Below the pieces are notes generated by a model that was not told the DNA's origin, made no database searches, and worked only from the letters and a program-made list of their open reading frames with translations. Made by a program: the position numbers and the translations under genes. Shown here piece after piece: positions 42,240 through 55,000 of a stretch of 64,000 nt of DNA; positions within the stretch are counted from its first letter, which is position 1; each line of letters starts with the position of its first letter. The stretch is from assembly GCA_963662155.1 (NCBI GenBank), contig OY759274.1, forward strand, positions 19,053,060-19,117,059, written 5' to 3'. Origin of the DNA: Lamellibrachia columna. Taxonomy: Eukaryota > Annelida > Polychaeta > Sabellida > Siboglinidae.

Positions 42240-42542
42240 CCTAAAGAATACTTACTGATGAACCTGTCACTGCCTTTTGCTGTTCGATTTGAATGTTTTT
42301 CCACTGCGTATACAACACGTCAACAGTACTGGCTACTGTCAGTAGTTGATCTCAGCAAAAACAAGATCTTTATTTGCCGTTTCTGCAACATTAGGACAGC
42401 GCTTCTTGTGTGACTCTATCGATCCCGAGCTGCGCTTGTACAAGTTGACAAATTTCGATTGTTTGTAATGACTAATTGCCGTTTCTAAATTAGATAAACT
42501 AGAAAAAATCACGCCAACTTGTATTGCTTGATCAAACGCCAT
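42240..42542 (-). pseudogene. Degraded MULE/ZSWIM-type transposase N-terminal zinc-finger frame
   Basis: Starts at ATG 42542 with MAFDQAIQVGVIFSSLSNLE, then KQSKFVNLYKRSSGSIESHK and NKDLVFAEINY. After two in-frame stops it continues in the same frame with CCIRSGKTFKSNSKRQ. The pattern (residues in the order FxxLYKRxSxxIE...CC...G.KFKS) is that of FAR1/ZSWIM-like N-terminal modules. The stops, or a small unrecognised intron, make it non-functional as read. Confidence 0.5.
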
Positions 42543-42880
42543 TAATTTTCGAACTGGATGATTAATGCGCGCGCAGATTTAGAGCAGGAAATGAAAAACG
42601 AAAACTGATGCGCGCGCAGCCTCACGTACGTTTAGACCCCCATGCTAAAGATACGGCTCACGTACGCCTAGACACTTCGTTAAGCAAATTTATTGTATTA
42701 GCACAATGGGGCCTACCAGTACCAAATGAAATGTAGACTCAATCAAAACTATTATGTATGTACAACATCTTTATCCAATGTTGTCATATTCTCGAAAACC
42801 ACTTTAAATCGCTGTTCACTATTGCAATCACCAGCTTATTATAATAGGCATCAAGTCTCAGCATGAGACACACAATATTT

Positions 42881-43460
42881 CTAATCACACACAATAGTTC
42901 TAATCACAGCTTTACTATTGGGTACACGGTTCTCTACAAACATGGTAGAGGCACTGCAATATTTAGACTGCCTTAGTAACAATCGAAAAACATTATTGTA
43001 TGCAACATGGAGCTTATGTATACTTGCTGCTGTGTAATTCCACCGCAGTTGAGCAGTGCAAATTGGTGAGCAGAAAGTTTTAAGTAAAGTCAGCTTCACT
43101 TCTGTAGAACACATATAAAAAATTTTCAATAGCATATTACCCCTAGTATATAGTTGTTGGCATTGCCGCAACATATCCTTGTCATCTCGTAACGTATTAG
43201 ATATAAAGTTTCCCAGATATTTTACATGGTCAACTTCTTTGATTGTTTCACAGTTGATCTTAAATGATGGCACATCAAAATTTTTCATGTATTTGCTTTT
43301 GCACACTAACACAGCGCTTTTCTTAGAGTTATATTTAATATCATGATTCATCCCATAAGATCCACAGACCTGCATCAGTTCAGATAGCCCTGATAGAGAT
43401 GGGGAAAGAATTATGGAGTTGTCAGCATACATAAGGTGATTAATGTTTGCATTATCTATA
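42881..43460 (-). mobile_element. Non-LTR retrotransposon reverse-transcriptase fragment, palm to C-terminus
   Basis: One open minus frame of 183 codons: YADNSIIL (degenerate YADD), VDHVKYLGNFISNTL, MLRQCQQLYTRGNMLLKIFY and NNVFRLLLRQSKYCSASTMF. Same family as 33560-34690. 5'-truncated at the YADD motif. Confidence 0.9.
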
Positions 43461-43604
43461 ATACACCCTGTATTACAGTGTGTCTATTTTGCAGTGAATA
43501 ATAGCCCCCAGCCCAGAGACAGCACATTCATATGTCGGTCATTTCAGCGTATGACCAGTTTTGACCCTGGGCATGTGCCAAAGACAAAGAGAAAGTGAAC
43601 CGTT

Positions 43605-43728
43605 TTCGCTTGCATGGGCTGAACCAAGTGATCGCTGTACTTTTTGCCTCCACAGTGAACTGTGTCAGTGATCGCTGTATTTCTTGCCTCCACAGTGAAT
43701 GTTGTCGGTGATCGTTGTACCTCTTGCC
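43605..43728. repeat. ~40-bp repeat, left part, interrupted by the hAT element
   Basis: About three units of gtgatcgctgtacctcttgc with ctccacagtgaatggtgtca. The same unit resumes at 44528-44720 after the inserted element. Confidence 0.9.
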
Positions 43729-44527
43729 CAGGGTTGAAAAAAATCATGATTTTATAATAAAAAAAAAAATCAGATTTTTTTTTTTAATTGGATTTATTTG
43801 ATTTTTTTTAAATCTGGTATATAGATATTTATATAGATGTTTAAATTTGTAAACTCTTTCAAACATGTTATATCCAAATCGATTTGGGTTCTTGTCTTAA
43901 CAGAGGGTACATGATTTTTGCTTATATAAAGACATTAGACAATGTCCACAAGGCCTCACCCCCTGTAGTTGCATAATCTGTCTTGGAAAGGAAAGCATGC
44001 TGTGTGTCTGTGGCTGTAGCAGTGGTAATTATTGTTTGTCTATAGGATGGATTAGCACCTGTCCAGGGCTCTGTGTACTCTAAGGGTCTCTAACCAAAAT
44101 ACAAACTGGTACAGTATTAAACAAATGAGTCAACATACTGAATTGGTAACAACTAGCACAAGCTATAAGTGGACTTTAACTCAGGGCTTCTGTGTTGAAA
44201 AGATACTTCCTCTGGAAGACAAGTTTGTGTGGCTTCACTGCATTCAGAAAGGGAATAGCTGAAAACTATACACAATGTCATAAAATATTTGACTATCAGG
44301 CTATCTGGTGACAATACAGCTAGCTACACAAGTGTGTGCACTTTGTGCTTTTTATTAAAAACATACAAAACTTTGTTGATCTCGATGCTTGTAAACAATT
44401 ATTTGTGTTAAATTCATATAAATCAGCGATTAAAAAAACCGGAAGTAAAAAAAATCATAAATCAATGATTTTTTTTGAGCGATTTAAATCATGATTTAAA
44501 TCAAATGATTTAAATCAAACAACCCTG
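43729..44527. mobile_element. Non-autonomous hAT-type element, 799 bp
   Basis: The ends are cagggttg and caaccctg, flanked by an 8-bp target-site duplication with one mismatch (ctcttgcc at 43721-43728, ctcttacc at 44528-44535). The right end carries repeated gatttaaatcatgatttaaa motifs and the left end T-rich complements. CAGGG ends and an 8-bp duplication are the hAT hallmarks. No transposase frame. Confidence 0.85.
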
Positions 44528-44720
44528 CTCTTACCTCCACGGTGAATGGTGTTGGTGATCTCTGTACCTCTTGCCTCCATGGTAAATGGTGTCAGTGATC
44601 GCTGTACCTCTTGTCACCATGGTGAATGGTGTCAGTGATCGCTGTACATCTTGCCTCCATGGTAAATGGTGTCAGTGATCGCTGTACCTCTTGTCACCAT
44701 GGTGAATGGTGTCAGTGATC
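44528..44720. repeat. ~40-bp repeat, right part
   Basis: About five units of ggtgaatggtgtcagtgatc followed by gctgtacctcttgtcaccat, continuous with 43605-43728 apart from the insertion. Confidence 0.92.
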
Positions 44721-44829
44721 CCTCTGCTATATATGATCTGTGGAAACAACATTTTCAGTCATTAATGAATTTTGTAACCTCTGAAACTAATAACTAAATA
44801 AGCATGTTGTAAATAATGCTCTCTTGTCT

Positions 44830-45345
44830 GAGTAGGACTGTTGCTGATCCTCATTGGCACTAAGGTCACCATCACCCCACACAATGACATTAACAAACTG
44901 AAGGTCGGCAAAGCGTGTGGTAATGATGGTCTTAGTGCTGAACATTTTAAACATGCCGACCCACGTATAGCTGTTCTACTGTCAATCTTTTATAATAGTG
45001 TGCTTACACATGGCCATCTACCTGGTGACTTGAAAATGGTTATTATACCCTTGGTCAAAAATAACTGGTGATGCTAGCGATGTTAACAACTACAAACTGA
45101 TTGCACTGGTTATAGTAGATCTTTGAAATTATATTGCTTGACCTAATGTCATTTTACCTGGCTATAAGTGACACTCAATTTGGATTCACGAAGTGTCATC
45201 CAGCTGATCATTGTATATACGCATTAAAAAATACTATTTGCTACTATCAAAGCTATAATAGCCCTGTATATACATGGTGTTTAGATGCATCTAAAGCATT
45301 CGTTAATCATTGGACACTTTTCATTGGACACTTTTTCCTCTTGGT
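44830..45345 (+). mobile_element. Non-LTR retrotransposon reverse-transcriptase fragment, fingers to palm
   Basis: Plus-strand pieces NKLKVGKACGNDGLSAEHFK, then THGHLPGDLKMVIIPLVK, a degraded NYxxIALV, QFGFTKCHPADHCIYAL and LDASKAF. These are successive reverse-transcriptase motifs with frameshifts between them. Upstream of, and opposite in strand to, the fragment at 42881. Confidence 0.88.
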
Positions 45346-45912
45346 GGTTGACATCTATACTTTCTGACAGTTTTCCACATAGCAGATAATGTTGCTGCTG
45401 GAAATGTTTGAGAATCAGATGCTGCTGGCAAAGCCGCAACATATCTCGTTTTGAGAACAACATTGTCACCGGGTGATGCTGCTGCATGCATGCTGATGGT
45501 GTCAAATAAAACATTGACCACCATAGCAAATGAACCCATTGGTACATATTTGATTATAGAATTTGGACCCACTATAGAATGTTGACCCCAACTGAAAAAA
45601 GTAACTTGAATGTCATAACCATCATTTCTATGAATTTTTTAATATGAAATATAAAATGGCTGCACAAGGCGTCCACAGGGTGAAGCAAGCAGTCTCAGGC
45701 TGCCGGGAAAATCGAGACCTGATAATATTATAATGTTATATTATGTTAAAAACAGACATATTTCAATAATTTGACTGACTTTCGACTTGCATATTCTAAC
45801 AATTCTTAGGAATCTGTTGACTTAAGAAATCAGAACATCCTGTGTGTGTAAATAAGGAGAAAATGTGCATGTTTTTGTAGAGCCAAGTAGACTGAAAGAC
45901 CATAAGGGGACC

Positions 45913-46015
45913 ATGGCTTCAGTGGTCCTTCAGCGCATCCAACAGCGAGCCACACAGGCGGACCAGGTCCTCAAACAACTCAAGGCTCAACTTTGGACCC
46001 TCAAACAAAATGCCA
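45913..46015 (+). CDS. AIMP1: AIMP1 coding exon 1: N-terminal helix
   Basis: MASVVLQRIQQRATQADQVL then KQLKAQLWTLKQNA. The ATG sits in accATGG, a good Kozak context. Matches the leucine-rich start of human AIMP1 (VLKRLEQKGAEADQII). Donor A|gtatgt. Confidence 0.93.
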
Positions 46016-49000
46016 GTATGTAAACAGTTATTTTGTAATTTAGTTGTTGTTATTGATAATAAAATTTAAATACGCTTTGTTTATTTTTAGTTGTAAGGCC
46101 TTTTATTGTTTTATTAGTTGGTTGACGGGTCCGCTGACCCAATATTTCAGGGTGTTTTTTGAGCAAACGTTTTCTCCCGGGCATTTTCTCAGATAAGATT
46201 GTATGTGTCACCTTCATAATGTATTCTCAAAACTAAAGATTAAACGAATGTATTGGCATAGGAAAAACAAGGTTATTAATGAAACAAAGAAGGGTAGTTT
46301 AATTTATGGGACACAACACCAGGAATCGTTCACATGCATAAAAAGCTTCTCGTGAGCTACACGTGTTACGCAAGTAGTGATTTTAATGGTCAAACAGGTG
46401 CAATCACCTGTTCACGTGACTATTCCTGACCTAGATTTGCAAGGTGAATCATCAGGGCCACTAACTGAGAAAATTGCGGTTTGGTGACGTTTACTTCAGG
46501 TAGAGGCATTAGCAGCTATGGCGACCAACTACATTGGGACACAAACGTGCAAGAGCATTTTAGCAAATTTATTTACTTTGAATAAAGCAGTGTGTATTCC
46601 CATATACGTACGTTGTTACGTATTGATTTGTGACTATGTTGAGCTTATTCTAATAAAACAATTATGAAAAATAAACTTTGTCACGTGTAAACATTTGAGT
46701 AATTATGGTGATGACTGCGGACTGTAGCGATACATAGTAAGCATGTCAATGTTATACATAATGATAAATAATCCAATAGAATGTTGTTGTTCATCATCTA
46801 GTCATGATGAGGACAGGTCACGTAAAAAATTTTCATCATCTAGTCATCATCATGAGGACGGGTCCCATAGAAGTTGTTCATCATCTAGTCATCATGAGGA
46901 CGGGTCACGTAGAAATTGTTCATCATCATGAGGATGGGTCCCGTAGACGTTGTTCATCATCTAGTCATCATGAGGACGGGTCATGTAGAAATTGTTCATC
47001 ATCATGAGGATGGGTCCCGTAGACGTTGTTCATCATCTAGTCATCATGAGGACGGGTCCCGTAGACGTTGTTCATCATCTAGTCATCATGAGGACGGGTC
47101 CCGTAGACGTTGTTCATCATCTAGTCATCATGAGGACGGGTCCCGTAGACGTTCATCATCTAGTCATCATGAGGACGGGTCCCGTAGACGTTGTTCATCA
47201 TCTAGTCATCATGAGGACGGGTCCCGTAGACGTTGTTCATCATCTAGTCATCATGAGGACGGGTCCCGTAGACGTTGTTCATCATCTAGTCATCATGAGG
47301 ACGGGTCCCGTAGACGTTCATCATCTAGTCATCATGAGGACGGGTCCCGTAGACGTTGTTCATCATCTAGTCATCATGAGGACGGGTCACGTAGACGTTG
47401 TTCATCATCTAGTCATCATGAGGACGGGTCCCGTAGACGTTGTTCATCATCTAGGCATCATGAGGACGGGTCACGTAGACGTTGTTCATCATCTAGTCAT
47501 CATGAGGACGGGTCCCGTAGACGTTGTTCATCATCTAGTCATCATGAGGACGGGTCCCGTAGACGTTGTTCATCATCTAGGCATCATGAAGACAGGTCCA
47601 GTAGATGTTGTTCATCATCTAGTCATCATGAGGATGGGTCCCGTAGACGTTGTTCATCATCTAGTCATCATGAGGACGGGTCCCGTAGACGTTGTTCATC
47701 ATCTAGTCATCATGAGGACGGGTCCCGTAGACGTTGTTCATCATCTAGGCATCATGAAGACAGGTCCAGTAGACGTTGTTCATCATCTAGTCATCATGAG
47801 GATGGGTCCCGTAGACGTTGTTCATCATCTAGTCATCATGAGGACGGGTCCCGTAGACGTTGTTCATCATCTAGGCATCATGAGGACGGGTCCCGTAGAC
47901 GTTGTTCATCATCTAGTCATCATGAAGACAGGTCCAGTAGAAGCCTTCTCCACTAGTGTCAGTCCTGCATAACTTTTTCAAGTTCAGTAACTGTTGTCCT
48001 GAATTCAGACGCAACTGTTCAGAACATTTATTTTCTTATAAATACGTAAATATTGACTTAAAGGAAAGGTTTCCTTCCCTCCAGTTGTCAGCCAGTGCAG
48101 GGCAGAAGAGGAGAAACTCACAGCTGAAAATACAAACTTACGGAGAGATGTGAATCAACTGAAAGAGAGGCTGATTCAAGCCGAGATTCAAAACGGAAGT
48201 AAGTTAAGTTTTTAACTGTTGACTGTTGTGTAGAAGAAAGGGAAATGGTGGGTATGTTCTCAGTTTATGTAACTTTTCTTATTTATGAATACCACAATTA
48301 CTAATATAGGGAAAATACAAATACTAATATTATAGGGAAAGTACAAATACTAATATACGGAAAGTACAAATAGTAATATAGGAAAGTACAAATACTAATA
48401 TAGGGAAAGTACAAATACTAATATAGGAAAGTACAAATTAAATCCTTAGCTTTCTTATTTTATAACACTTTCAATTTGTGACTCCACAAATTCCTAGACT
48501 AAAATCTGGAGTGTTTTGTTGTTTTCATTGTTTTCTTTCTCAATACCTTTGAGAAATGTGCCTTGTTACAGAGAGGCAGGTGCCATTGCCTACAGCGGTG
48601 GCTGCTACGGCAGCTGTGCCAAAACAGTCAAGCCAGCCAGACAAACCTGCAGCAAAGTCTGCAGATGAAAATAATCAAACAGCCAAAAAGGCAAAAAAAG
48701 GTATTTTTAAAATGTTACCTCTCTTAATAACAATTGATTTTTTTAACCACATCTATTGAGATTACTTTCAACATTTCAGCTGCCTTCATTGGGAATTCTG
48801 GGAAGGCTGGTTCTTCTTCTGCTCACCTGTTGCTTGGCAAGCAGACCGTCCCATACATGGTTAAGTCGGTATCCCCCCTCATCTCGATTTGTGATTGGAG
48901 TTGTCTTTCTCATCCATATGGCCTCTTTAATCCATCTCATGTTTCTGTTGCTTTCTCTGTTTATCACATTTGCTTCCTCCCAGTCAAATTACACTAGATA

Positions 49001-52000
49001 TGGGTACCTAAGTTGGACCATAAATGAAAGAACAGCAAAGTCAGAAGGGAAAGACCAAGGAAAGGAAGGATAAGAATGCAGAGAAATCCAAAAGTATTGT
49101 CACTCTCCCATAACAGAACCTGTTCAGTATATATTAAAACATCTTGAGATCGTTACAGCTGTGAGACCACATAAACATCTTGAGATCGTTACAGCTGTGA
49201 GACCACATAAACATCTTGAGATCGTTACAGCTGTGAGACCACATAAACATCTTGAGATCGTTACAGCTGTGAGACCACATAAACATCTTGAGATCGTTAC
49301 AGCTGTGAGACCACATAAACATCAGCAGAATACCAGTGCATCCAAAGGACAAAGTTGAAGACAGTAGAAAGACAGACTGTGTCTACGAGATCCCGGTAAA
49401 AGCTGTTGTTGAGTGAAAGTAATCTCAATAATTGTGTATACAAGATCCCGTGTAAGAGCTGTAGTTGAGAGCAAGAGATCCTGCGTAAGAGCTGTAGTTG
49501 AGAGCAAGAGATCCTGCGTAAGAGCTGTAGTTGAGAGCAAGAGATCCCATATTAGAGCTGTAGGTGAGAGCAAGAGATCCCATGTAAGATATGTAGTTGA
49601 ATGCAAGAGATCCCATGTAAGAGCTGTAGTTGAGAGCAAGAGATCCCATATTAGAGCTGTAGGTGAGAGCAAGAGATCCCATGTAAGATATGTAGTTGAA
49701 TGCAAGAGGTCCCATGTAAGATATGTAGTTGAATGCAAGATATCCCATGTAAGAGATGTAGTTGAGACCAAGAGATCCCATGTAAGAGCTGTAGTTGAAT
49801 GCAAGATATCCCATGTAAGAGATGTAGTTGAGACCAAGAGATCCCATGTAAGAGCTGTAGTTGAATGCAAGATATCCCATGTAAGAGATGTAGTTGAATG
49901 CAAGAGGTCCCATGTAAGAGATGTAGTTGAATGCAAGAGATCCCATGCAAGAGATGTAGTTGAATGCAAGAGATCCCATGTAAGATATGTAGTTGAATGC
50001 AAGATATCCCATGTAAGAGATGTAGTTGAATGCAAGAGGTCCCATGTAAGAACTGTAGTTGAATGCAAGAGGTCCCATGTAAGAGATGTAGTTGAGACCA
50101 AGATATCCCATGTAAGAGATGTAGTTGAATGCAAGAGGTCCCATGTAAGAGATGTAGTTGAATGCAAGATATCCCATGTAAGAGATGTAGTTGAATGCAA
50201 GAGGTCCCATGTAAGAGATGTAGTTGAATGCAAGAGGTCCCATGTAAGAGATGTAGTTGAATGCAAGAGGTCCCATGTAAGAGATGTAGTTGAGACCAAG
50301 ATATCCCATGTAAGAGATGTAGTTGAATGCAAGAGGTCCCATGTAAGAGATGTAGTTGAGACCAAGAGATCCCATGTAAGAGATGTAGTTGAATGCAAGA
50401 GGTCCCATGTAAGAGATGTAGTTGAATGCAAGAGGTCCCATGTAAGAGATGTAGTTGAATGCAAGAGGTCCCATGTAAGAGATGTAGTTGAGACCAAGAT
50501 ATCCCATGTAAGAGATGTAGTTGAATGCAAGAGGTCCCATGTAAGAGATGTAGTTGAATGCAAGAGGTCCCATGTAAGAGATGTAGTTGAATGCAAGAGG
50601 TCCCATGTAAGAGATGTAGTTGAGACCAAGATATCCCATGTAAGAGATGTAGTTGAATGCAAGAGGTCCCATGTAAGAGATGTAGTTGAATGCAAGATAT
50701 CCCATGTAAGAGATGTAGTTGAATGCAAGAGGTCCCATGTAAGAGATGTAGTTGAATGCAAGAGGTCCCATGTAAGAGATGTAGTTGAATGCAAGAGGTC
50801 CCATGTAAGAGATGTAGTTGAGACCAAGATATCCCATGTAAGAGATGTAGTTGAATGCAAGAGGTCCCATGTAAGAGATGTAGTTGAGACCAAGAGATCC
50901 CATGTAAGAGATGTAGTTGAATGCAAGAGGTCCCATGTAAGAGATGTAGTTGAATGCAAGAGGTCCCATGTAAGAGATGTAGTTGAATGCAAGAGGTCCC
51001 ATGTAAGAGATGTAGTTGAGACCAAGATATCCCATGTAAGAGATGTAGTTGAATGCAAGAGGTCCCATGTAAGAGATGTAGTTGAATGCAAGATATCCCA
51101 TGTAAGAGATGTAGTTGAATGCAAGAGGTCCCATGTAAGAGATGTAGTTGAATGCAAGAGGTCCCATGTAAGAGATGTAGTTGAATGCAAGAGGTCCCAT
51201 GTAAGAGATGTAGTTGAGACCAAGATATCCCATGTAAGAGATGTAGTTGAATGCAAGAGGTCCCATGTAAGAGATGTAGTTGAGACCAAGAGATCCCATG
51301 TAAGAGATGTAGTTGAATGCAAGAGGTCCCATGTAAGAGATGTAGTTGAATGCAAGAGGTCCCATGTAAGAGATGTAGTTGAATGCAAGAGGTCCCATGT
51401 AAGAGATGTAGTTGAATGCAAGAGGTCCCATGTAAGAGATGTAGTTGAGACCAAGATATCCCATGTAAGAGATGTAGTTGAATGCAAGAGGTCCCATGTA
51501 AGAGATGTAGTTGAGACCAAGAGATCCCATGTAAGAGATGTAGTTGAATACAAGAGGTCCCATGTAAGAGATGTAGTTGAATGCAAGAGGTCCCATGTAA
51601 GAGATGTAGTTGAATGCAAGAGGTCCCATGTAAGAGATGTAGTTGAATGCAAGAGGTCCCATGTAAGAGATGTAGTTGAATGCAAGAGGTCCCATGTAAG
51701 AGATGTAGTTGAGACCAAGATATCCCATGTAAGAGATGTAGTTGAATGCAAGAGATCCCATGTAAGAGATGTAGTTGAGACCAAGAGATCCCATGTAAGA
51801 GATGTAGTTGAATGCAAGAGGTCCCATGTAAGAGATGTAGTTGAATGCAAGAGGTCCCATGTAAGAGATGTAGTTGAATGCAAGAGGTCCCATGTAAGAG
51901 ATGTAGTTGAGACCAAGATATCCCATGTAAGAGATGTAGTTGAATGCAAGAGGTCCCATGTAAGAACTGTAGTTGAATGCAAGAGGTCCCATGTAAGAGA

Positions 52001-55000
52001 TGTAGTTGAGACCAAGATATCCCATGTAAGAGATGTAGTTGAATGCAAGAGGTCCCATGTAAGAGATGTAGTTGAATGCAAGAGGTCCCATGTAAGAGAT
52101 GTAGTTGAGACCAAGAGATCCCATGTAAGAGATGTAGTTGAATGCAAGAGGTCTCATGTAAGAGATGTAGTTGAATGCAAGAGGTCCCATGTAAGAGATG
52201 TAGTTGAATGCAAGAGATCCCATGTAAGAGATGTAGTTGAATGCAAGAGGTCCCATGTAAGAGATGTAGTTGAATGCAAGAGGTCCCATGTAAGAGATGT
52301 AGTTGAATGCAAGAGATCCCATGCAAGAGATGTAGTTGAATGCAAGAGGTCCCATGTAAGAGATGTAGTTGAATGCAAGAGATCCCATGTAAGAGATGTA
52401 GTTGAATGCAAGAGATCCCATGTAAGAGATGTAGTTGAATGCAAGAGGTCCCATGTAAGAGATGTAGTTGAATGCAAGAGGTCCCATGTAAGAGATGTAG
52501 TTGAATGCAAGAGATCCCATGCAAGAGATGTAGTTGAATGCAAGAGGTCCCATGTAAGAGCTGTAGTTGAATGCAAGATGTCCCATGTAAGAGATGTAGT
52601 TGAATGCAAGAGGTCCCATGTAAGAGATGTAGTTGAGAACAAGAGGTCCCATGTAAGAGATGTAGTTGAGACCAAGATATCCCATGTAAGAGCTGTAGTT
52701 GAATGCAAGATATCCCATGTAAGAGATGTAGTTGTATGCAAGAGGTCCCATGGAAGATAAGTAGTTGAGAGCAAGAGGTCCCATGGAAGAGAAGTAGTTG
52801 AGAGCAAGAGGTCCCATGGAAGAGATGTAGTTGAGAGCAAGAGGTCCCATGGAAGAGATGTAGTTGAGAGCAAGAGGTCCCATGTAAGAGATGTAGTTGA
52901 GAACAAGAGGTCCCATGGAAGAGATGTAGTTGAGAGCAAGAGGTCCCATGTAAGAGATGTAGTTGAGACCAAGATATCCCATGTAAGAGCTGTAGTTAAA
53001 TGCAAGATATCCCATGTAAGAGATGTAGTTGTATGCAAGAGGTCCCATGGAAGATAAGTAGTTGAGAGCAAGAGGTCCCATGGAAGAGAAGTAGTTGAGA
53101 GCAAGAGGTCCCATGTAAGAGATGTAGTTGAATGCAAGAGGTCCCATGGAAGAGAAGTAGTTGAGAGCAAGAGGTCCCATGGAAGAGATGTAGTTGAATG
53201 CAAGAGGTCCCATGGAAGAGATGTAGTTGAGAGCAAGAGGTCCCATGTAAGAGATGTAGTTGAGAACAAGAGGTCCCATGGAAGAGATGTAGTTGAGAGC
53301 AAGAGGTCCCATGGAAGAGATGTAGTTGAGAGCAAGAGGTCCCATGGAAGAGATGTAGTTGAGAGCAAGAGGTCCCATGGAAGAGATGTAGTTGAGAGCA
53401 AGAGGTCCCATGGAAGAGATGTAGTTGAGAGCAAGAGGTCCCATGTAAGAGATGTAGTTGAGAGCAAGAGGTCCCATGGAAGAGATGTAGTTGAGAGCAA
53501 GAGGTCCCATGGAAGAGATGTAGTTGAGAGCAAGAGGTCCCATGGAAGAGATGTAGTTGAGAGCAAGAGGTCCCATGGAAGAGATGTAGTTGAGAGCAAG
53601 AGGTCCCATGGAAGAGATGTAGTTGAGAGCAAGAGGTCCCATGGAAGAGATGTAGTTGAGACCAAGAGGTCCCATGGAAGAGATGTAGTTGAGACCAAGA
53701 GGTCCCATGGAAGAGATGTAGTTGAGTAATCTCAATAATTGTTGTTACAAGAAAATCGTTATTAAAATATTTTTACCAACTTGATGAACATCAATGTTTC
53801 TCTGTTTAAGTAACACACAGAGCACCTAAAATATAATGCATGATGGGTGTACCTGAAAGTATATGATGGGTGTACCTGAAAGTACATTATGGGTGTACCT
53901 GAAAGTACATGATGGATGTACCTGAAAGTACATGATGGGTGTACCTGAAAGTACATGATGGGTGTACCTGAAAGTGCATGATGGGTGTACCTGAAAGTAT
54001 ATGATGGGTGTACCTGAAAGTACATTATGGGTGTACCTGAAAGTACATGATGGATGTACCTGAAAGTACATGATGGGTGTACTTGAAAGTACATGATGGG
54101 TGTACCTGAAAGTACATGATGGGTGTACCTGAAAGTGCATGATGGGTGTACCTGAAAGTGTTTTGAGCAGTCCCAAGGACTGGATACCGCGCAATATAAG
54201 AACATACCTTTACCTCATCAACTGTATCCGGGCTATGTAAAATGCCTCATGTGTTTGCTCAATGAGTTGTAGTTGTTCACACAGAAATCAGAGCTTTGTA
54301 CTTACCTATTTCAGAGGCCAAGCCCAAGAAGGAGCCCCAGAAGCCGGCTGTTGAGGGTGTAATAGATGTGTCGCGACTCGACATGCGAGTTGGGTGCATC
54401 ATCAATGCGAAGAAGCACCCTGATGCAGACAGTCTCTACGTCGAAGACGTGGACCTGGGAGAGGGAAAGATCCGCACCGTTATCAGTGGGCTTGTGAAGC
54501 ACGTCCCACTGGATGGGGTGAGGCTGGGACTTTTAGTGTACACTGATCACTAGATAACTATATACACAGAGCAAATTTTACTTATTCTTGAATAGCCTAA
54601 TGGTGTCCTAACATGTTATTTGAAAGAGGAAATACTGAAGAATCCCGCCGGAAACATGACATGCACCCCCGTTTAAGAGGCTATGTATATAATAAAAACA
54701 TTCCAATAATCCAACAAATTGGACCCCACCAACCAACCCACCTAGGCAAAAACTAAAACTAGAGGAACTGTTGCTAGTGGAGTCAATGGAAATCTGATTT
54801 TTGCAAGATTTCAACTGGGAATAAAATACCTTTCGAATTTTTTATGATAATCCAAGTGGACCCACCCACATCAAAATATTTTTTTATTATTTTTTATATT
54901 TACAAAGCCGCTAACCCCGGTATGCATTACGTGATTGTTGTGCAGATGGTGAACAGGCGTGCTGTCTTCCTGTGTAACCTGAAGCCAGCCAAGATGCGTG

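Larger units (their letters stand above)
39571..42671. mobile_element. ~3.1 kb DNA transposon with ~65-bp terminal inverted repeats, MULE-like remnant
   Basis: The left end (39571-39640) and the reverse complement of the right end (42605-42671) share gcgtacgtgagccgtatctt then tag, gtctaaa and gtacg, followed by a gcgcatgcgcat/gcgcgcgcat block. Four to five more copies of tacgtgagccgta lie inside the left end (39658, 39727, 39763, 40007). Minus-strand frames inside look like the N-terminal zinc-finger part of MULE/ZSWIM-type transposases. No transposase catalytic core is seen, and no target-site duplication could be assigned. Confidence 0.75.

Noticed and set aside
41990..42304. Hydrophobic minus-strand frame of 104 codons that could be a small membrane protein
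   Set aside because: AT-rich sequence inside the transposon immediately after the degraded zinc-finger frame; no conserved motif or supporting context.
49020..49110. Lysine-rich frame (KGKTKERKDKNAEKSK) after a gaacag acceptor, considered as an AIMP1 linker exon
   Set aside because: The lysine-rich frame does not fit the phase-1 junctions. The phase that fits meets TAA, and exons 48700 and 54315 join directly in frame.
49322..53735. Very long open frames (514-1436 codons) on both strands
   Set aside because: They consist only of 33-bp repeat translated in different frames, with no unique sequence or start context, and they lie inside an AIMP1 intron.
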